Assembly: GCA_937884385.1 (NCBI GenBank) | Contig: CALGCW010000171.1 | Coordinates: 1-21,933, forward strand | DNA from: an uncultured Clostridia bacterium | GTDB taxonomy: Bacteria; Bacillota; Clostridia; Oscillospirales; CAG-272 | Direction: 5' to 3' | Length of the DNA stretch: 21,933 nucleotides | Part shown: positions 1 through 7,981 of the stretch, piece by piece | Position numbering within the stretch: the stretch's first letter is position 1 | Layout: each line of letters opens with the position of its first letter | Notes under the pieces: generated by a model | What the model saw: only the letters and a program-made list of their open reading frames with translations | Databases searched by the model: none | What the model was told of the DNA's origin: nothing | Translations under genes and position numbers: made by a program

Positions 1-187
1 TTCTGCAGCAACCAAGCCGCAAGATGTCAGCGTTTTAGAATTAAGGTCAGAAGATATTCCGCTCAATTTTGAATTTTCGGCTCGTGCCCAAGGCTCCAAA
101 GAAACCGAAATCAGAGCACAAGTTTCGGGTATTTTGCTCAAACGCAACTATGTCGAAGGCTCAAAGGTTGAAGAAGGCAGAACACTT
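1..187 (+). CDS. RND efflux periplasmic adaptor (AcrA/MexA-like) fragment, probably foreign to this contig
   Basis: Reading from base 2, the frame is open from the window edge and encodes a segment containing RAQVSGILLKRNYVEG followed by SKVEEGRTL. This matches the first beta-barrel/lipoyl half of AcrA/MexA-type membrane fusion proteins, where the E(I/V)RxxVSGxxxxRxxxEGxxVxxGxxL signature follows the processed N-terminus and is normally followed by an (F/Y)xIDP turn. Here the match stops after the leucine at 185-187 and the frame runs straight on into AddA sequence. Such adaptors bridge inner-membrane RND pumps to an outer membrane, so they belong to a diderm and not to the Clostridia-like remainder of the window. 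The most likely explanation is an assembly chimera; a real gene fusion is much less likely. The identity of the segment is fairly certain, the cause of the join less so. Confidence 0.75.
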
Positions 188-2284
188 CCCTCTCCCAAGG
201 TAAAGGTCGCAGTCATCACGGGTGACGAGCAAGCACGTGAGGACGAGGACACAGCAGAAGAGGACTCCTCCGGAATAAACCCCGAGGCGCTTTGGATCGC
301 GCAGGAGATAAAACGCCTCATAGCATCGGAGAAGAAAGCTGACGGCACGGCTATCGAGCCGCGCGACATCGCGATCCTTATGCGATCCACCACCCCCGCA
401 GAGGATATCACAAGGGCGCTTACAAAATACGGCATTCCCTGCACGGACAACTCAAAATACGATCTGTTTGAAACACCCGACGTGCTTCTTTCCATATCTC
501 TTTTGTCCTGCATAGATAACCCCCACAGGGACATACCGCTTGCGGCAACGCTCTATTCCCCCGTGTTTGCGTATTCGATGAACGATTTGATCACGATAAG
601 AAAGAATGCGGATTCCTCCTCATCACTCTTCGAAGCACTCTGCTCCTACGAAAACACACAGGACGCGGATGAAGCCATAATGATCAAAAACCGCTATTTT
701 ATAGAAAAGCTGACCGAATACAGAAACCGCGCGAGAAGCCTGCCCGTCGATAAGCTGATAAACCATATATACAGAGACCTCACCCTGAAGTCTTATGAGG
801 GCTTGAATTCGCAAAACCTTACAAGGCTTTACGAGATGGCAAGAAAATTCGAATCGGGCTCGTTTAAGGGACTAAACAACTTCATCTCCTACGTAAACGA
901 GCTTATAGAAAACAAAAAGGTGCCCCCGCTTACAAACGAGGACTCCGGTGAGAACGCGGTGCAAATGATAACCGCACATAAATCCAAGGGTCTTGAATTC
1001 CCCGTAGTTTTTCTTGCGGGAATGGAGGACGGAATTTTCCCCTCGCAGCAGAACCTGTTTGACAAGCAGGGTAAATTCAATATGGAGGATCTTAAGGCTA
1101 ATATGCTCTACAGCGCACGCGCGGGTATTGCATTAAGACTTGCGCTTCGAAGCGGAATGGCAAGCCTTAACACTCCTATGCGCGAGGCAGTCGCTCTCGA
1201 CTTGACAAGCGCCCAGCTTGAGGAGGAAATGCGCATTCTCTACGTTGCCCTGACCCGTGCAAGAGAGAGACTTTACGTGACCGCACATACGAGAACGAAG
1301 CTTGACAAGCTCGACTCCGATATGCGCCTTATATCCACCTTCGCAGACGATTTCAGAGTGCGAAAGTGCCATAACTGGCTATCAATGATGCTCTCTGCAA
1401 TCTATCCGCTTCAAAGCGGCGATTGCTTTGATTTCATTGCTATCGAGAAGGACGGTGTACGCGAGGATGAAACGGATACCGATGCCCCGCAAGCAGAAAC
1501 TGACTCAAGGATCGTTTTGACGAATGACGAGCTCAAAGCCATAAAGAGCCACCTTGAATACAAGTATCCCCATTCAAGCATTTCAAAGCTTCCCGCAAAG
1601 CTTTCGGTATCTAAGCTTACGCCCACAGTCCTTGACGATATGGATAACGATGCCGCAACGCTTGAAGCCTTTGACGAAGCGAAAATACTTGAGATCGAGG
1701 AATACTTCAACTCAAGATCACGCACGACGAGCGCAGACAAAGGCACCGCAACTCATCTGTTCCTGCAGTTCTGCGATTTTGAGAATGCCGAGAAAAAAGG
1801 TGTCCGCGAGGAGCTCTCGCGCCTTGTAGAGAGCAAATTCATCTCCACTCAGGTCGCAGAGCTTATAGACCTTCGTCAGCTTGAGGGCTTCTTTGAAAGC
1901 AGATTTTATTCGATTCTCAACAGTGCCAAAAAAACGTACCGCGAGCAAAGGTTCAATATACTTCTCCCCGCTTCGCATTTCACGCAGGACGAAAGCTTCA
2001 AAGCAGATATCGACGGTGAAGAAATACTTGTTCAAGGCGTTATCGACCTGTTCTTTGAGGATGAAAAAGGCAACGTGATACTATGCGATTACAAGACCGA
2101 TCATCTGACGGCAGAGGAGCTTCAAAGCGAGAGCCTCGTAGCTGCAAAAATGAAAGCCCGACACGGCAAGCAGCTTGAATACTATGCTATGGCGATAGAG
2201 AGATTTATAGGCAGACGCCCGAACACTATTCTTATCTATTCCCTTCCGTTCGGCGAGGCGGTAGAAATACCGACCGCAGATTGA
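188..2284 (+). CDS. addA: ATP-dependent helicase/nuclease subunit A (AddA), 5'-truncated
   Basis: This is the C-terminal ~700 residues of AddA, usually about 1,200 residues long. AddAB is the Gram-positive counterpart of RecBCD: it unwinds and resects double-strand breaks and loads RecA after Chi recognition. UvrD/Rep helicase motif V is visible as TAHKSKGLEFPVVF (about 970-1015) and motif VI as ILYVALTRARERLYVT (about 1233-1282). The C-terminal RecB-type nuclease is intact by motif: GTATH (His at 1754-1756), GVID (Asp 2045-2047), DYKTD (Asp 2087-2089, Lys 2093-2095) and QLEYY (near 2170). The Walker A half of the helicase is missing because the frame joins an AcrA-like segment near base 188, and addB, normally just upstream, is not visible. 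The gene ends with TGA, followed by an AraC-type gene. Confidence 0.93.
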   Translation, partial: PSPKVKVAVITGDEQAREDEDTAEEDSSGINPEALWIAQEIKRLIASEKKADGTAIEPRDIAILMRSTTPAEDITRALTKYGIPCTDNSKYDLFETPDVLLSISLLSCIDNPHRDIPLAATLYSPVFAYSMNDLITIRKNADSSSSLFEALCSYENTQDADEAIMIKNRYFIEKLTEYRNRARSLPVDKLINHIYRDLTLKSYEGLNSQNLTRLYEMARKFESGSFKGLNNFISYVNELIENKKVPPLTNEDSGENAVQMITAHKSKGLEFPVVFLAGMEDGIFPSQQNLFDKQGKFNMEDLKANMLYSARAGIALRLALRSGMASLNTPMREAVALDLTSAQLEEEMRILYVALTRARERLYVTAHTRTKLDKLDSDMRLISTFADDFRVRKCHNWLSMMLSAIYPLQSGDCFDFIAIEKDGVREDETDTDAPQAETDSRIVLTNDELKAIKSHLEYKYPHSSISKLPAKLSVSKLTPTVLDDMDNDAATLEAFDEAKILEIEEYFNSRSRTTSADKGTATHLFLQFCDFENAEKKGVREELSRLVESKFISTQVAELIDLRQLEGFFESRFYSILNSAKKTYREQRFNILLPASHFTQDESFKADIDGEEILVQGVIDLFFEDEKGNVILCDYKTDHLTAEELQSESLVAAKMKARHGKQLEYYAMAIERFIGRRPNTILIYSLPFGEAVEIPTAD

Positions 2285-2331
2285 TACAATCCGACATTTT
2301 TTATAAGAAAAAGTCGAGAAACGAACCTATC

Positions 2332-2345
2332 TATGTGCTACAATA
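2332..2345 (+). promoter_or_regulatory. Candidate extended -10 promoter for the AraC-type gene
   Basis: TGCTACAAT (TACAAT at 2339-2344 preceded by TG plus one base) lies 20 bases ahead of the start at 2365. No good -35 box is seen at the expected distance, so this is an extended -10 call only. Confidence 0.4.
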
Positions 2346-2364
2346 AGAGCAAGCAGAGGTGAGG

Positions 2365-3222
2365 ATGATGAATGTTTTAAAAAGTATGAATACTGCAATT
2401 GATTATATTGAGGATCATCTGCTTGAGGAGCTGCATATGCCGGCAATTGCCAAAGCAACCGGAGATCTTGAAAGCGACCTTCAAAGAACGTTCTATGCGT
2501 TGACAGGGATCTCTATCGTAGAATACATACGAAGAAGGAGATTATCACTTGCGGGATACGAGCTCCAAAAAGGAGATCAATCGGTGTTGAACATTGCCCT
2601 AAAATACGGTTATTCTTCGCCCGATTCCTTCACAAGAGCCTTTCGGCAACTGCACGGAATTACCCCGTCCGCGGTGAAGCGAGGCGGATGCCTTTTGAAA
2701 TCCTTCGGAAGGATCACCTTTGTATTAACTATAAAAGGAGTTAATGCTATGAATTACAGAATTGTAAAAAAAGATGAAATGCACATTATTGGCTTTAAAA
2801 AATGGTTCTCCACCGAAAACGACAGCCAAATGACCGAGATCCCCAAAATGTGGGACTCCATTACGGATGAATTAAAGCAACAAATCACCGCTTTGAGCAA
2901 TAATGACGGTGTAGTAGGCTTGTGTGCCGATATGTATGACGGTGGCTTCGATTATTGGATCGGCTGTATGTCAGACAAGCCCTGCCCTGAAAACCTCGAG
3001 GAAATGACCGTCCCCGCTTCGTATTGGGCAGTGTTTGAAGTCATAGGTTCAATGAGACCTCTGCCAAACCCAATGCAGGATATTTGGAAGCGCATTTATT
3101 CCGAGTGGCTCCCAAGCTCCGGTTATAAACACGCAATGCTACCCGAAATCGAATACTATTCTGCGGGTGATATGATGGCTGAAGACTACAGAAGCGAGAT
3201 CTGGATCCCCATTAAAAAATAA
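2365..3222 (+). CDS. AraC-family regulator with GyrI-like effector-binding domain
   Basis: A transcription regulator of about 285 residues. The N-terminal ~105 residues are an AraC/XylS double helix-turn-helix domain; the second motif reads ALKYGYSSPDSFTRAFRQLHG followed by TPS, the usual AraC C-helix signature. After a short linker, residues ~125-285 look like a GyrI-like/bacterial transcription activator effector-binding domain (opening MNYRIVKKDEMHIIGFK, closing near EIWIPIKK), the architecture of Rob/YdeE-like and SoxS-related multidrug sensors. A GTG at 2359 could extend the protein by two residues. ATG 2365 or 2368 is preferred because AGAGG (2355-2359) then sits at a workable spacing. 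It stands alone, so its target genes and ligand are unknown. It ends at a strong hairpin shared with the opposing gene. Confidence 0.88.
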   Translation: MMNVLKSMNTAIDYIEDHLLEELHMPAIAKATGDLESDLQRTFYALTGISIVEYIRRRRLSLAGYELQKGDQSVLNIALKYGYSSPDSFTRAFRQLHGITPSAVKRGGCLLKSFGRITFVLTIKGVNAMNYRIVKKDEMHIIGFKKWFSTENDSQMTEIPKMWDSITDELKQQITALSNNDGVVGLCADMYDGGFDYWIGCMSDKPCPENLEEMTVPASYWAVFEVIGSMRPLPNPMQDIWKRIYSEWLPSSGYKHAMLPEIEYYSAGDMMAEDYRSEIWIPIKK

Positions 3223-3240
3223 TCTATCGCATTACACACA

Positions 3241-3268
3241 AAAAAAGCACGGCAATGCCGTGCTTTTT
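3241..3268. terminator. Bidirectional hairpin terminator (copy 1)
   Basis: Perfect stem GCACGGC/GCCGTGC with loop AAT, flanked by A-run and T-run, placed between the converging AraC-type gene and the minus-strand membrane-protein gene. The same 28 bases recur at 4381-4408. Confidence 0.9.
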
Positions 3269-3269
3269 G

Positions 3270-3695
3270 CTATTTGTTTTTATGTAAATACATTATTCTC
3301 GTTAGTTCTTTAGCTACGTTTTCAACGTCTGCAACATACTGAATCTCAAATTTCTCGATACCCGTTTCTATTATAAGAGTTCCCCATTTATACTTGATGC
3401 TTCTTGCGGTCGCTCTATTGTATGAAATGTCCGCAAGGTTTGAAGCAAACACAGTAAAATCATCGGAGTGGAGATATATCTGCCCCGTTGCCTCGTCAAC
3501 AGAGATCAGATCATTGGGAGTCCTTACGTGAGTAATAAAAATGTACGCCGAAAAAATGCCCACTATAAGAAAAAGTATTACAAGCAAGGGTTCGCTATTT
3601 GTCGCGAGCATAGCAAATAGCATTACAAAGCAAACGATAGCGACTATAGCGTAGAGCCACTCAAGACCCTTTTTCTTTTTTGCTATTACCTTCAT
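3270..3695 (-). CDS. Small membrane protein, two N-terminal TM helices, hypothetical
   Basis: A 141-residue protein of unrecognised family. After a short basic N-terminus (MKVIAKKKKG) it has two hydrophobic segments, about residues 13-31 and 36-54. These are followed by a ~80-residue soluble part rich in beta-strand-like alternation (VDEATGQIYLH, LADISYNRA, WGTLIIETG, KFEIQYVADVE), which resembles bacterial PH-like/YdbT-type domains by pattern only. AGGAGG lies 5 bases before the ATG. It is the second gene of a pair with the minus-strand gene at 3736-4281 (40-base gap), which is also a membrane protein ahead of a PH-like segment. The pair is bracketed by identical terminator hairpins. Function unknown. 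Confidence 0.75.
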   Translation of the reverse strand: MKVIAKKKKGLEWLYAIVAIVCFVMLFAMLATNSEPLLVILFLIVGIFSAYIFITHVRTPNDLISVDEATGQIYLHSDDFTVFASNLADISYNRATARSIKYKWGTLIIETGIEKFEIQYVADVENVAKELTRIMYLHKNK

Positions 3696-3735
3696 AGAAT
3701 CCTCCTTAATCTATAAAAACAAAAACCTGCCACCG

Positions 3736-4281
3736 TTACAGTTTCGATTTCACAACTGCAAATACGGCGATTAACGAACTAGCCACCAAATACCAAATAT
3801 ACTTTTTGCTATTGCGATAGCTGATTTTCGCAAAAATACATTTTTTCTTTATTTTATGCATCATCATTATGGATGGCTCCGTTACTGACAACAGCATCTT
3901 GCGTTTTTCTCCAAGTAAGGTTAAGCTCATCGGTCTTGATGACATTCTTCCCGTTGAACCCAAATCAATAGATATTTCTCGAACATCACTGTAATTAATG
4001 CTTGTTTCTTTACCCTTATCATCTATCAACAAAAATTCTTCGTTAAGGATAAAGGTCTTTTTTTGAAAGATAGAGAGTATCAGGCTTAGCAAAATCAAAA
4101 ACGCGTTAATAATGACCAGAGCGATCAAGTATGCAGAAATCATATCCGTGCAATACTGTGCAAAGCCGTCTATATCTATGGATAATCCCAAAATCAAAAA
4201 CATAGGAACAAGGCACAGCGCAAGCTCTGTAATATGACACGCAAACGATACTGTCAGATTTCTCTTGAATTTCACATCCAT
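3736..4281 (-). CDS. Membrane protein with PH-like segment, hypothetical
   Basis: A 181-residue protein not assigned to a named family. It has two N-terminal hydrophobic helices (about residues 10-31 and 45-68), a central soluble stretch with beta-like pattern (FLLIDDKGKETSINYSDVRE then SLTLLGEKRKMLLSV) of the bacterial PH-like type, and a C-terminal hydrophobic helix (YIWYLVASSLIAVFAVV). The start is supported by GAGGAGAAGGGGG just ahead of the ATG and by a good promoter at 4307-4335. It is the first gene of a two-gene unit with the 141-residue membrane protein downstream. The similar layout of the two suggests, but does not prove, that they work together at the membrane. Confidence 0.75.
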   Translation of the reverse strand: MDVKFKRNLTVSFACHITELALCLVPMFLILGLSIDIDGFAQYCTDMISAYLIALVIINAFLILLSLILSIFQKKTFILNEEFLLIDDKGKETSINYSDVREISIDLGSTGRMSSRPMSLTLLGEKRKMLLSVTEPSIMMMHKIKKKCIFAKISYRNSKKYIWYLVASSLIAVFAVVKSKL

Positions 4282-4306
4282 CCCCCTTCTCCTCTGTTGT
4301 GATCAT

Positions 4307-4335
4307 ATTATACAACAAAATATCAGGCTTGTAAA
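4307..4335 (-). promoter_or_regulatory. Sigma-A promoter for the two-gene membrane-protein unit
   Basis: On the minus strand, TTTACA (4330-4335), a 17-nt spacer and TATAAT (4307-4312), about 25 bases ahead of the start at 4281. Confidence 0.8.
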
Positions 4336-4380
4336 GGGCAAAAGATGCAAAATTGAAAACGCTATTTTGCAATTTGCGCA

Positions 4381-4408
4381 AAAAAGCACGGCAATGCCGT
4401 GCTTTTTA
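4381..4408. terminator. Bidirectional hairpin terminator (copy 2)
   Basis: Exact repeat of the 28-base hairpin at 3241-3268. It closes the typA-downstream gene (minus strand), whose stop codon lies 4 bases away at 4413. Confidence 0.9.
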
Positions 4409-4412
4409 TTTT

Positions 4413-5252
4413 CTAAATGTCGAATATCGCCTTTTTTAATTCGATATACTCGTCAGCAGTCATACTTTGAAGCTTACTCAAAATCTCCCCAAGTAAGGAA
4501 ATGACGCTTTCATTCTGCAAAAACGTACAAGCAAGCTTATCAACGCGAGAAATAACGTCCGAAAGCTGTTGCGAATACGATGAACCTATAAGATGGGCAA
4601 TGCTTTCCTCAAATGCATTCGAATACTGAACTATTGAGGTAAAAAACTCAATATCATTCATTCTGCTATAGATTCTCTCGTAATCCTCTATGCTGTAAAA
4701 TGGGAATTTGCGTTCCGTTTGAATGTCCATCAAAACCGCTAGCCTTATAAAAGGCTCAAGAACTTGAAGCTTGCTATAGAGGGTAGATGTCAGCAAGCGA
4801 AAGCTGACTCGCCCGTATTGCTCCACGACCTCAAAGCTTTTACCGAGAAATCTGCTGTTTTTTTCAAGAAATTCTCTGATCTTTTCAACGTAGCCGTCAA
4901 CTTCTTCTTGCGTCTGTGCCATTCCGTTATCGGTGACGTATATCTCGTCAATATAACTGCTTGAATACGTAAACAGAACCCCATCCTCACGCAAACGTGC
5001 GCTAAGCATAAATACGTCGTAAGCGTGGTCACCCTCGACGGAAAAATCGCCCATATATCGGTATTCGAACAGTTGAAAAATCAATGCCTCGTTCAATATG
5101 GTATCAAGATTAATTGCGCTTGGCACGAACGGTACGTCAAGCTCAAAGCCGTAGCTGCAAAGCTCGTCATTCCATTTCCTGTATTTTTGATTTTCGGGAA
5201 TGGATATCCATTCCCGAAATTTTTTTATCAATTCTTGCTTTGTAAAGGACAT
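4413..5252 (-). CDS. Hypothetical cytosolic protein downstream of typA
   Basis: A 279-residue soluble protein with no signal peptide or membrane segment and no family I recognise. The N-terminal half is mixed alpha/beta (KKFREWISIPENQKYRKW, then FQLFEYRYMGDFSVEGD). The C-terminal half is largely helical and rich in Ser/Gln/Glu (ISRVDKLACTFLQNESVISL, LSKLQSMTADEYIELKKAIF). The start is well supported by GGGAGGG seven bases ahead of the ATG, squeezed between the typA stop codon (5270-5272) and this start. Only 17 bases separate the two genes and no terminator intervenes, so it is probably co-transcribed with typA. That linkage does not by itself indicate function. Confidence 0.75.
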   Translation of the reverse strand: MSFTKQELIKKFREWISIPENQKYRKWNDELCSYGFELDVPFVPSAINLDTILNEALIFQLFEYRYMGDFSVEGDHAYDVFMLSARLREDGVLFTYSSSYIDEIYVTDNGMAQTQEEVDGYVEKIREFLEKNSRFLGKSFEVVEQYGRVSFRLLTSTLYSKLQVLEPFIRLAVLMDIQTERKFPFYSIEDYERIYSRMNDIEFFTSIVQYSNAFEESIAHLIGSSYSQQLSDVISRVDKLACTFLQNESVISLLGEILSKLQSMTADEYIELKKAIFDI

Positions 5253-5269
5253 ATCTGCCCTCCCGTTTC

Positions 5270-7111
5270 TTATTTAATATCGATAATTCCGCGTCTTGCT
5301 CTCATCTGAGCCTTCATACGAAGCTCGGTGTTGAGGATCTTTTTACGAAGCCTTATCGACTTGGGTGTCACCTCGATGAGCTCGTCATCATTGATGTATT
5401 CAATAGCCTCTTCAAGGCTGAAGATCTTCGGAGGTGTCAAAAGAAGCTTTTCGTCCGCGCCTGTTGAACGGATGGCTGTAAGGTGCTTTTCCTTACAGGG
5501 GTTTACGGCTATATCGTCATTCTTGGGATTTTCGCCGATGATCATACCCTCGTATACCTTAGTCTGCGGCCCAATAAAGAGCTGTCCTCTTTCTTGCGTA
5601 TTATAAAGACCGTATCTTGTGGTCTCACCGTTTTCAGAAGCGATAAGACAGCCGGTGAATCGCATCGTCACCTCTCCCTTATAGGGCTGATATCCGTCAA
5701 AGAGAGTATTGATAAGACCTTCACCTCTTGTATCGGTCAAAAACTCGGAGCGATAACCGAAAAGACAGCGTGAAGGGATGGAATATTCAACTCTCATTCT
5801 GTTTCCGATAGGTATCATCTCGATAAGATCTCCCTTTCGTCTGCCAAGCTTTTCAATAACCGAACCAACGTAATCGGTAGGAACGTCAAGCGTCACTCTT
5901 TCCATAGGCTCGCACTTGACACCGTCTATCTCCTTATAAAGTACTCTCGGGTTGGAGCACATAAGCTCAAAGCCCTCGCGTCTCATAGTTTCAATAAGAA
6001 TTGAAAGATGCATCTCTCCTCTGCCCGCAACCTTGAAGGAGTCCGTGGTGTCACCGTCGCTTACGCGGAGCGAAACGTCCTTGAGAAGCTCGCGGTAAAG
6101 CCTGTCCCTTATCTGACGGGATGTGACAAACTTACCCTCCTGACCTGCAAGGGGGCTATCGTTTACAGAAAAGGTCATCTCCATCGTGGGTTCACTCACC
6201 TTGACGAATTCAAGGGGCTCGATGCAGGTAGTTGAGGTGATGGTATCGCCGATAGTGATATTCTCTGCACCGCTGAAGCACACGATATCACCGATCCTCG
6301 CATTTTCGACCTGGACTCTTCCAAGACCGTTGATCTGATAAAGTGCAACGATCTTTGCGCGCTTGGGAGCCGCCTTTGAGTGGAAGTTGGATATCATTAC
6401 CTCCTGACCCTGCCTGATCGTACCGCGCTCAACACGGCCGATGCCGATGCGACCGACAAAATCGTTATAGTCGATGGACGATATAAGCAACTGAAGGTCA
6501 CCCTCATCGTCACCCTCGGGTGCGGGTATGTAATCAAGTATCTTATCAAAAAGAGGCTTTAGGTCCGTTCCGGGAGAATCCATGTCCTCGCTTGCAGTTC
6601 CTGCACGTCCCGAACAAAAAAGCATCGGGCTGTCAAGCTGCTCGTCGTTTGCACCAAGGTCGATGAGAAGTTCAAGGACCTCGTCTATTACCTCACTTAT
6701 ACGTGCGTCGGGCTTGTCTATTTTATTTACGACGACGATAACTCTGTGATTGAGCTCAAGAGCTCTCTGAAGCACGAAGCGCGTCTGTGGCATAGGGCCC
6801 TCTGCAGCATCAACGAGCAGAATTACGCCGTTTACCATCTTGAGTATGCGCTCTACCTCTCCGCCAAAGTCTGCGTGTCCGGGAGTGTCTATTATATTGA
6901 TCTTAACACCGTTGTAATTAACCGCAGTATTCTTAGCAAGGATAGTAATTCCTCTCTCTCTCTCAAGGTCATTAGAGTCCATGACTCTGTCCTCAGTTGC
7001 CTGATTCTCACGGTAGATACCTCCCTGCTTGAGAAGCTGGTCAACAAGTGTCGTCTTGCCGTGGTCAACGTGTGCGATGATCGCAATATTTCGTAAATCT
7101 GATCTTACCAC
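5270..7111 (-). CDS. typA: Ribosome-associated GTPase TypA/BipA
   Basis: A full-length 613-residue TypA/BipA, a translational GTPase that binds the 70S ribosome and supports 50S assembly and stress or low-temperature growth. GTPase motifs: G1 AHVDHGKT at residues 13-20, the switch-I region with RERGITI (51-57), G3 DTPGH at 75-79 and G4 NKID at 129-132. EF-Tu-like domain II follows from about residue 200, then EF-G-like domains III and V (GRGEMHLSIL is domain III), and the BipA-specific C-terminal domain. The start is a GTG (7109-7111), placed by AAGGAG seven bases upstream. It is transcribed divergently from the HAD/PAP2 operon and probably together with the following 279-residue gene. No key residue appears altered. 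Confidence 0.97.
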   Translation of the reverse strand: MVRSDLRNIAIIAHVDHGKTTLVDQLLKQGGIYRENQATEDRVMDSNDLERERGITILAKNTAVNYNGVKINIIDTPGHADFGGEVERILKMVNGVILLVDAAEGPMPQTRFVLQRALELNHRVIVVVNKIDKPDARISEVIDEVLELLIDLGANDEQLDSPMLFCSGRAGTASEDMDSPGTDLKPLFDKILDYIPAPEGDDEGDLQLLISSIDYNDFVGRIGIGRVERGTIRQGQEVMISNFHSKAAPKRAKIVALYQINGLGRVQVENARIGDIVCFSGAENITIGDTITSTTCIEPLEFVKVSEPTMEMTFSVNDSPLAGQEGKFVTSRQIRDRLYRELLKDVSLRVSDGDTTDSFKVAGRGEMHLSILIETMRREGFELMCSNPRVLYKEIDGVKCEPMERVTLDVPTDYVGSVIEKLGRRKGDLIEMIPIGNRMRVEYSIPSRCLFGYRSEFLTDTRGEGLINTLFDGYQPYKGEVTMRFTGCLIASENGETTRYGLYNTQERGQLFIGPQTKVYEGMIIGENPKNDDIAVNPCKEKHLTAIRSTGADEKLLLTPPKIFSLEEAIEYINDDELIEVTPKSIRLRKKILNTELRMKAQMRARRGIIDIK

Positions 7112-7152
7112 TTTGTTTCTCCTTATATTAATAATAAAAAATACACCAATTT

Positions 7153-7161
7153 ATTATAACA
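7153..7161 (-). promoter_or_regulatory. Candidate extended -10 promoter for typA
   Basis: Minus-strand TGTTATAAT (TATAAT at 7153-7158 with TG one base upstream), about 42 bases ahead of the GTG start. A -35 box is not clear. Confidence 0.5.
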
Positions 7162-7247
7162 CTTTTTTTGTTAATATTATATAGTTATTTTTACGGAATT
7201 TTCATTATTTTTTAACATTTTTTTGTGGTTTTTGACAGTTTTATTAT

Positions 7248-7276
7248 TTGACATATCGAAAAAAGTATGATATAAT
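7248..7276 (+). promoter_or_regulatory. Consensus sigma-A promoter for HAD/PAP2 operon
   Basis: TTGACA (7248-7253), a 17-nt spacer and TATAAT (7271-7276) match the consensus exactly, 38 bases ahead of the start at 7315. A second TTGACA at 7232-7237 has no -10 at a usable distance. Confidence 0.92.
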
Positions 7277-7314
7277 GACATTAATCTTGATTTTAACCTT
7301 TTGAAAGGATATTT

Positions 7315-7971
7315 ATGCGTTCTTATATAAAAGCATTGATATTTGACCTTGACGGCACTCTTGCGGATACCATTCCCGCAATAAGCGAGGCAGTCAATAT
7401 GACTCTTGCAGAGCTTGGATACCCCTGCCGCACGGAAGCGGAGATAAGATGCTTCATCGGGCGCGGGCCGCGCCATCTTATCACCGAGTCTCTTCCTCAA
7501 AACGCGCGCGATAGCGAAACGGTGGATAAGGCACTTTCTCTTTATGACAAGATGTATGCCTTGACATATATGCATACCGAAAGGCTCTATGACGGTCTTG
7601 AGGAGGCAATACTTGAGCTTTCAAAGTATTACAGGATAGCCGTTCTCTCAAACAAGCAGGACGAATACGTAAAGGCTCTTGTAAAGCAACTCTTGCCCGA
7701 GGGCATTTGTGAGATCGCGATCGGTTCTCGAGAAGGTATACCTGCAAAGCCCGAGGCGACCGCTGCAACACTGCTTTGCAGCACGCTCGGTGTAAATCCG
7801 CACGATTGCGTGCTTATAGGAGACAGCGAGATAGATATACTAACGGCAGAAAACGCCGAGCTTGACGTTATTTCTGTTTCTTGGGGATACGCCTCAAAGG
7901 CAAAGCTCCTGCTTCACGGTGCACAGAATATAGTTAACTCACCAAGCGAACTTATAGATTATTTCAGATAA
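7315..7971 (+). CDS. HAD-superfamily phosphatase (phosphoglycolate phosphatase-like)
   Basis: A 218-residue HAD hydrolase of the Gph/PGP type with an inserted alpha-helical cap. Motif I is FDLDGTLADT with nucleophile Asp11 and acid/base Asp13, motif II is the Ser of VLSNKQ (Ser112), the motif III lysine is in PAKPEA (Lys145), and motif IV is GDSEID (first Asp at 170). The catalytic set is complete. The family dephosphorylates small phosphometabolites such as 2-phosphoglycolate, but the exact substrate cannot be read from sequence. GAAAGGA sits 5 bases ahead of the ATG, and the gene is driven by a consensus promoter. A PAP2 phosphatase follows 10 bases downstream in the same operon, giving two phosphatases of different fold and location. 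Confidence 0.93.
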   Translation: MRSYIKALIFDLDGTLADTIPAISEAVNMTLAELGYPCRTEAEIRCFIGRGPRHLITESLPQNARDSETVDKALSLYDKMYALTYMHTERLYDGLEEAILELSKYYRIAVLSNKQDEYVKALVKQLLPEGICEIAIGSREGIPAKPEATAATLLCSTLGVNPHDCVLIGDSEIDILTAENAELDVISVSWGYASKAKLLLHGAQNIVNSPSELIDYFR

Positions 7972-7981
7972 GGAGATTAAT

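Noticed and set aside
188..2284. Possible real AcrA-AddA fusion protein
   Set aside because: The adaptor part is cut mid-domain, AddA is cut before its ATPase half is complete, and the compartments are incompatible; an assembly join is simpler.
7232..7237. Extra TTGACA upstream of the HAD gene
   Set aside because: No -10 box at 16-18 bases; the copy at 7248-7253 makes the real promoter.
7177..7575. 132-codon minus-strand frame
   Set aside because: Antisense to the HAD phosphatase and its promoter, no family resemblance.
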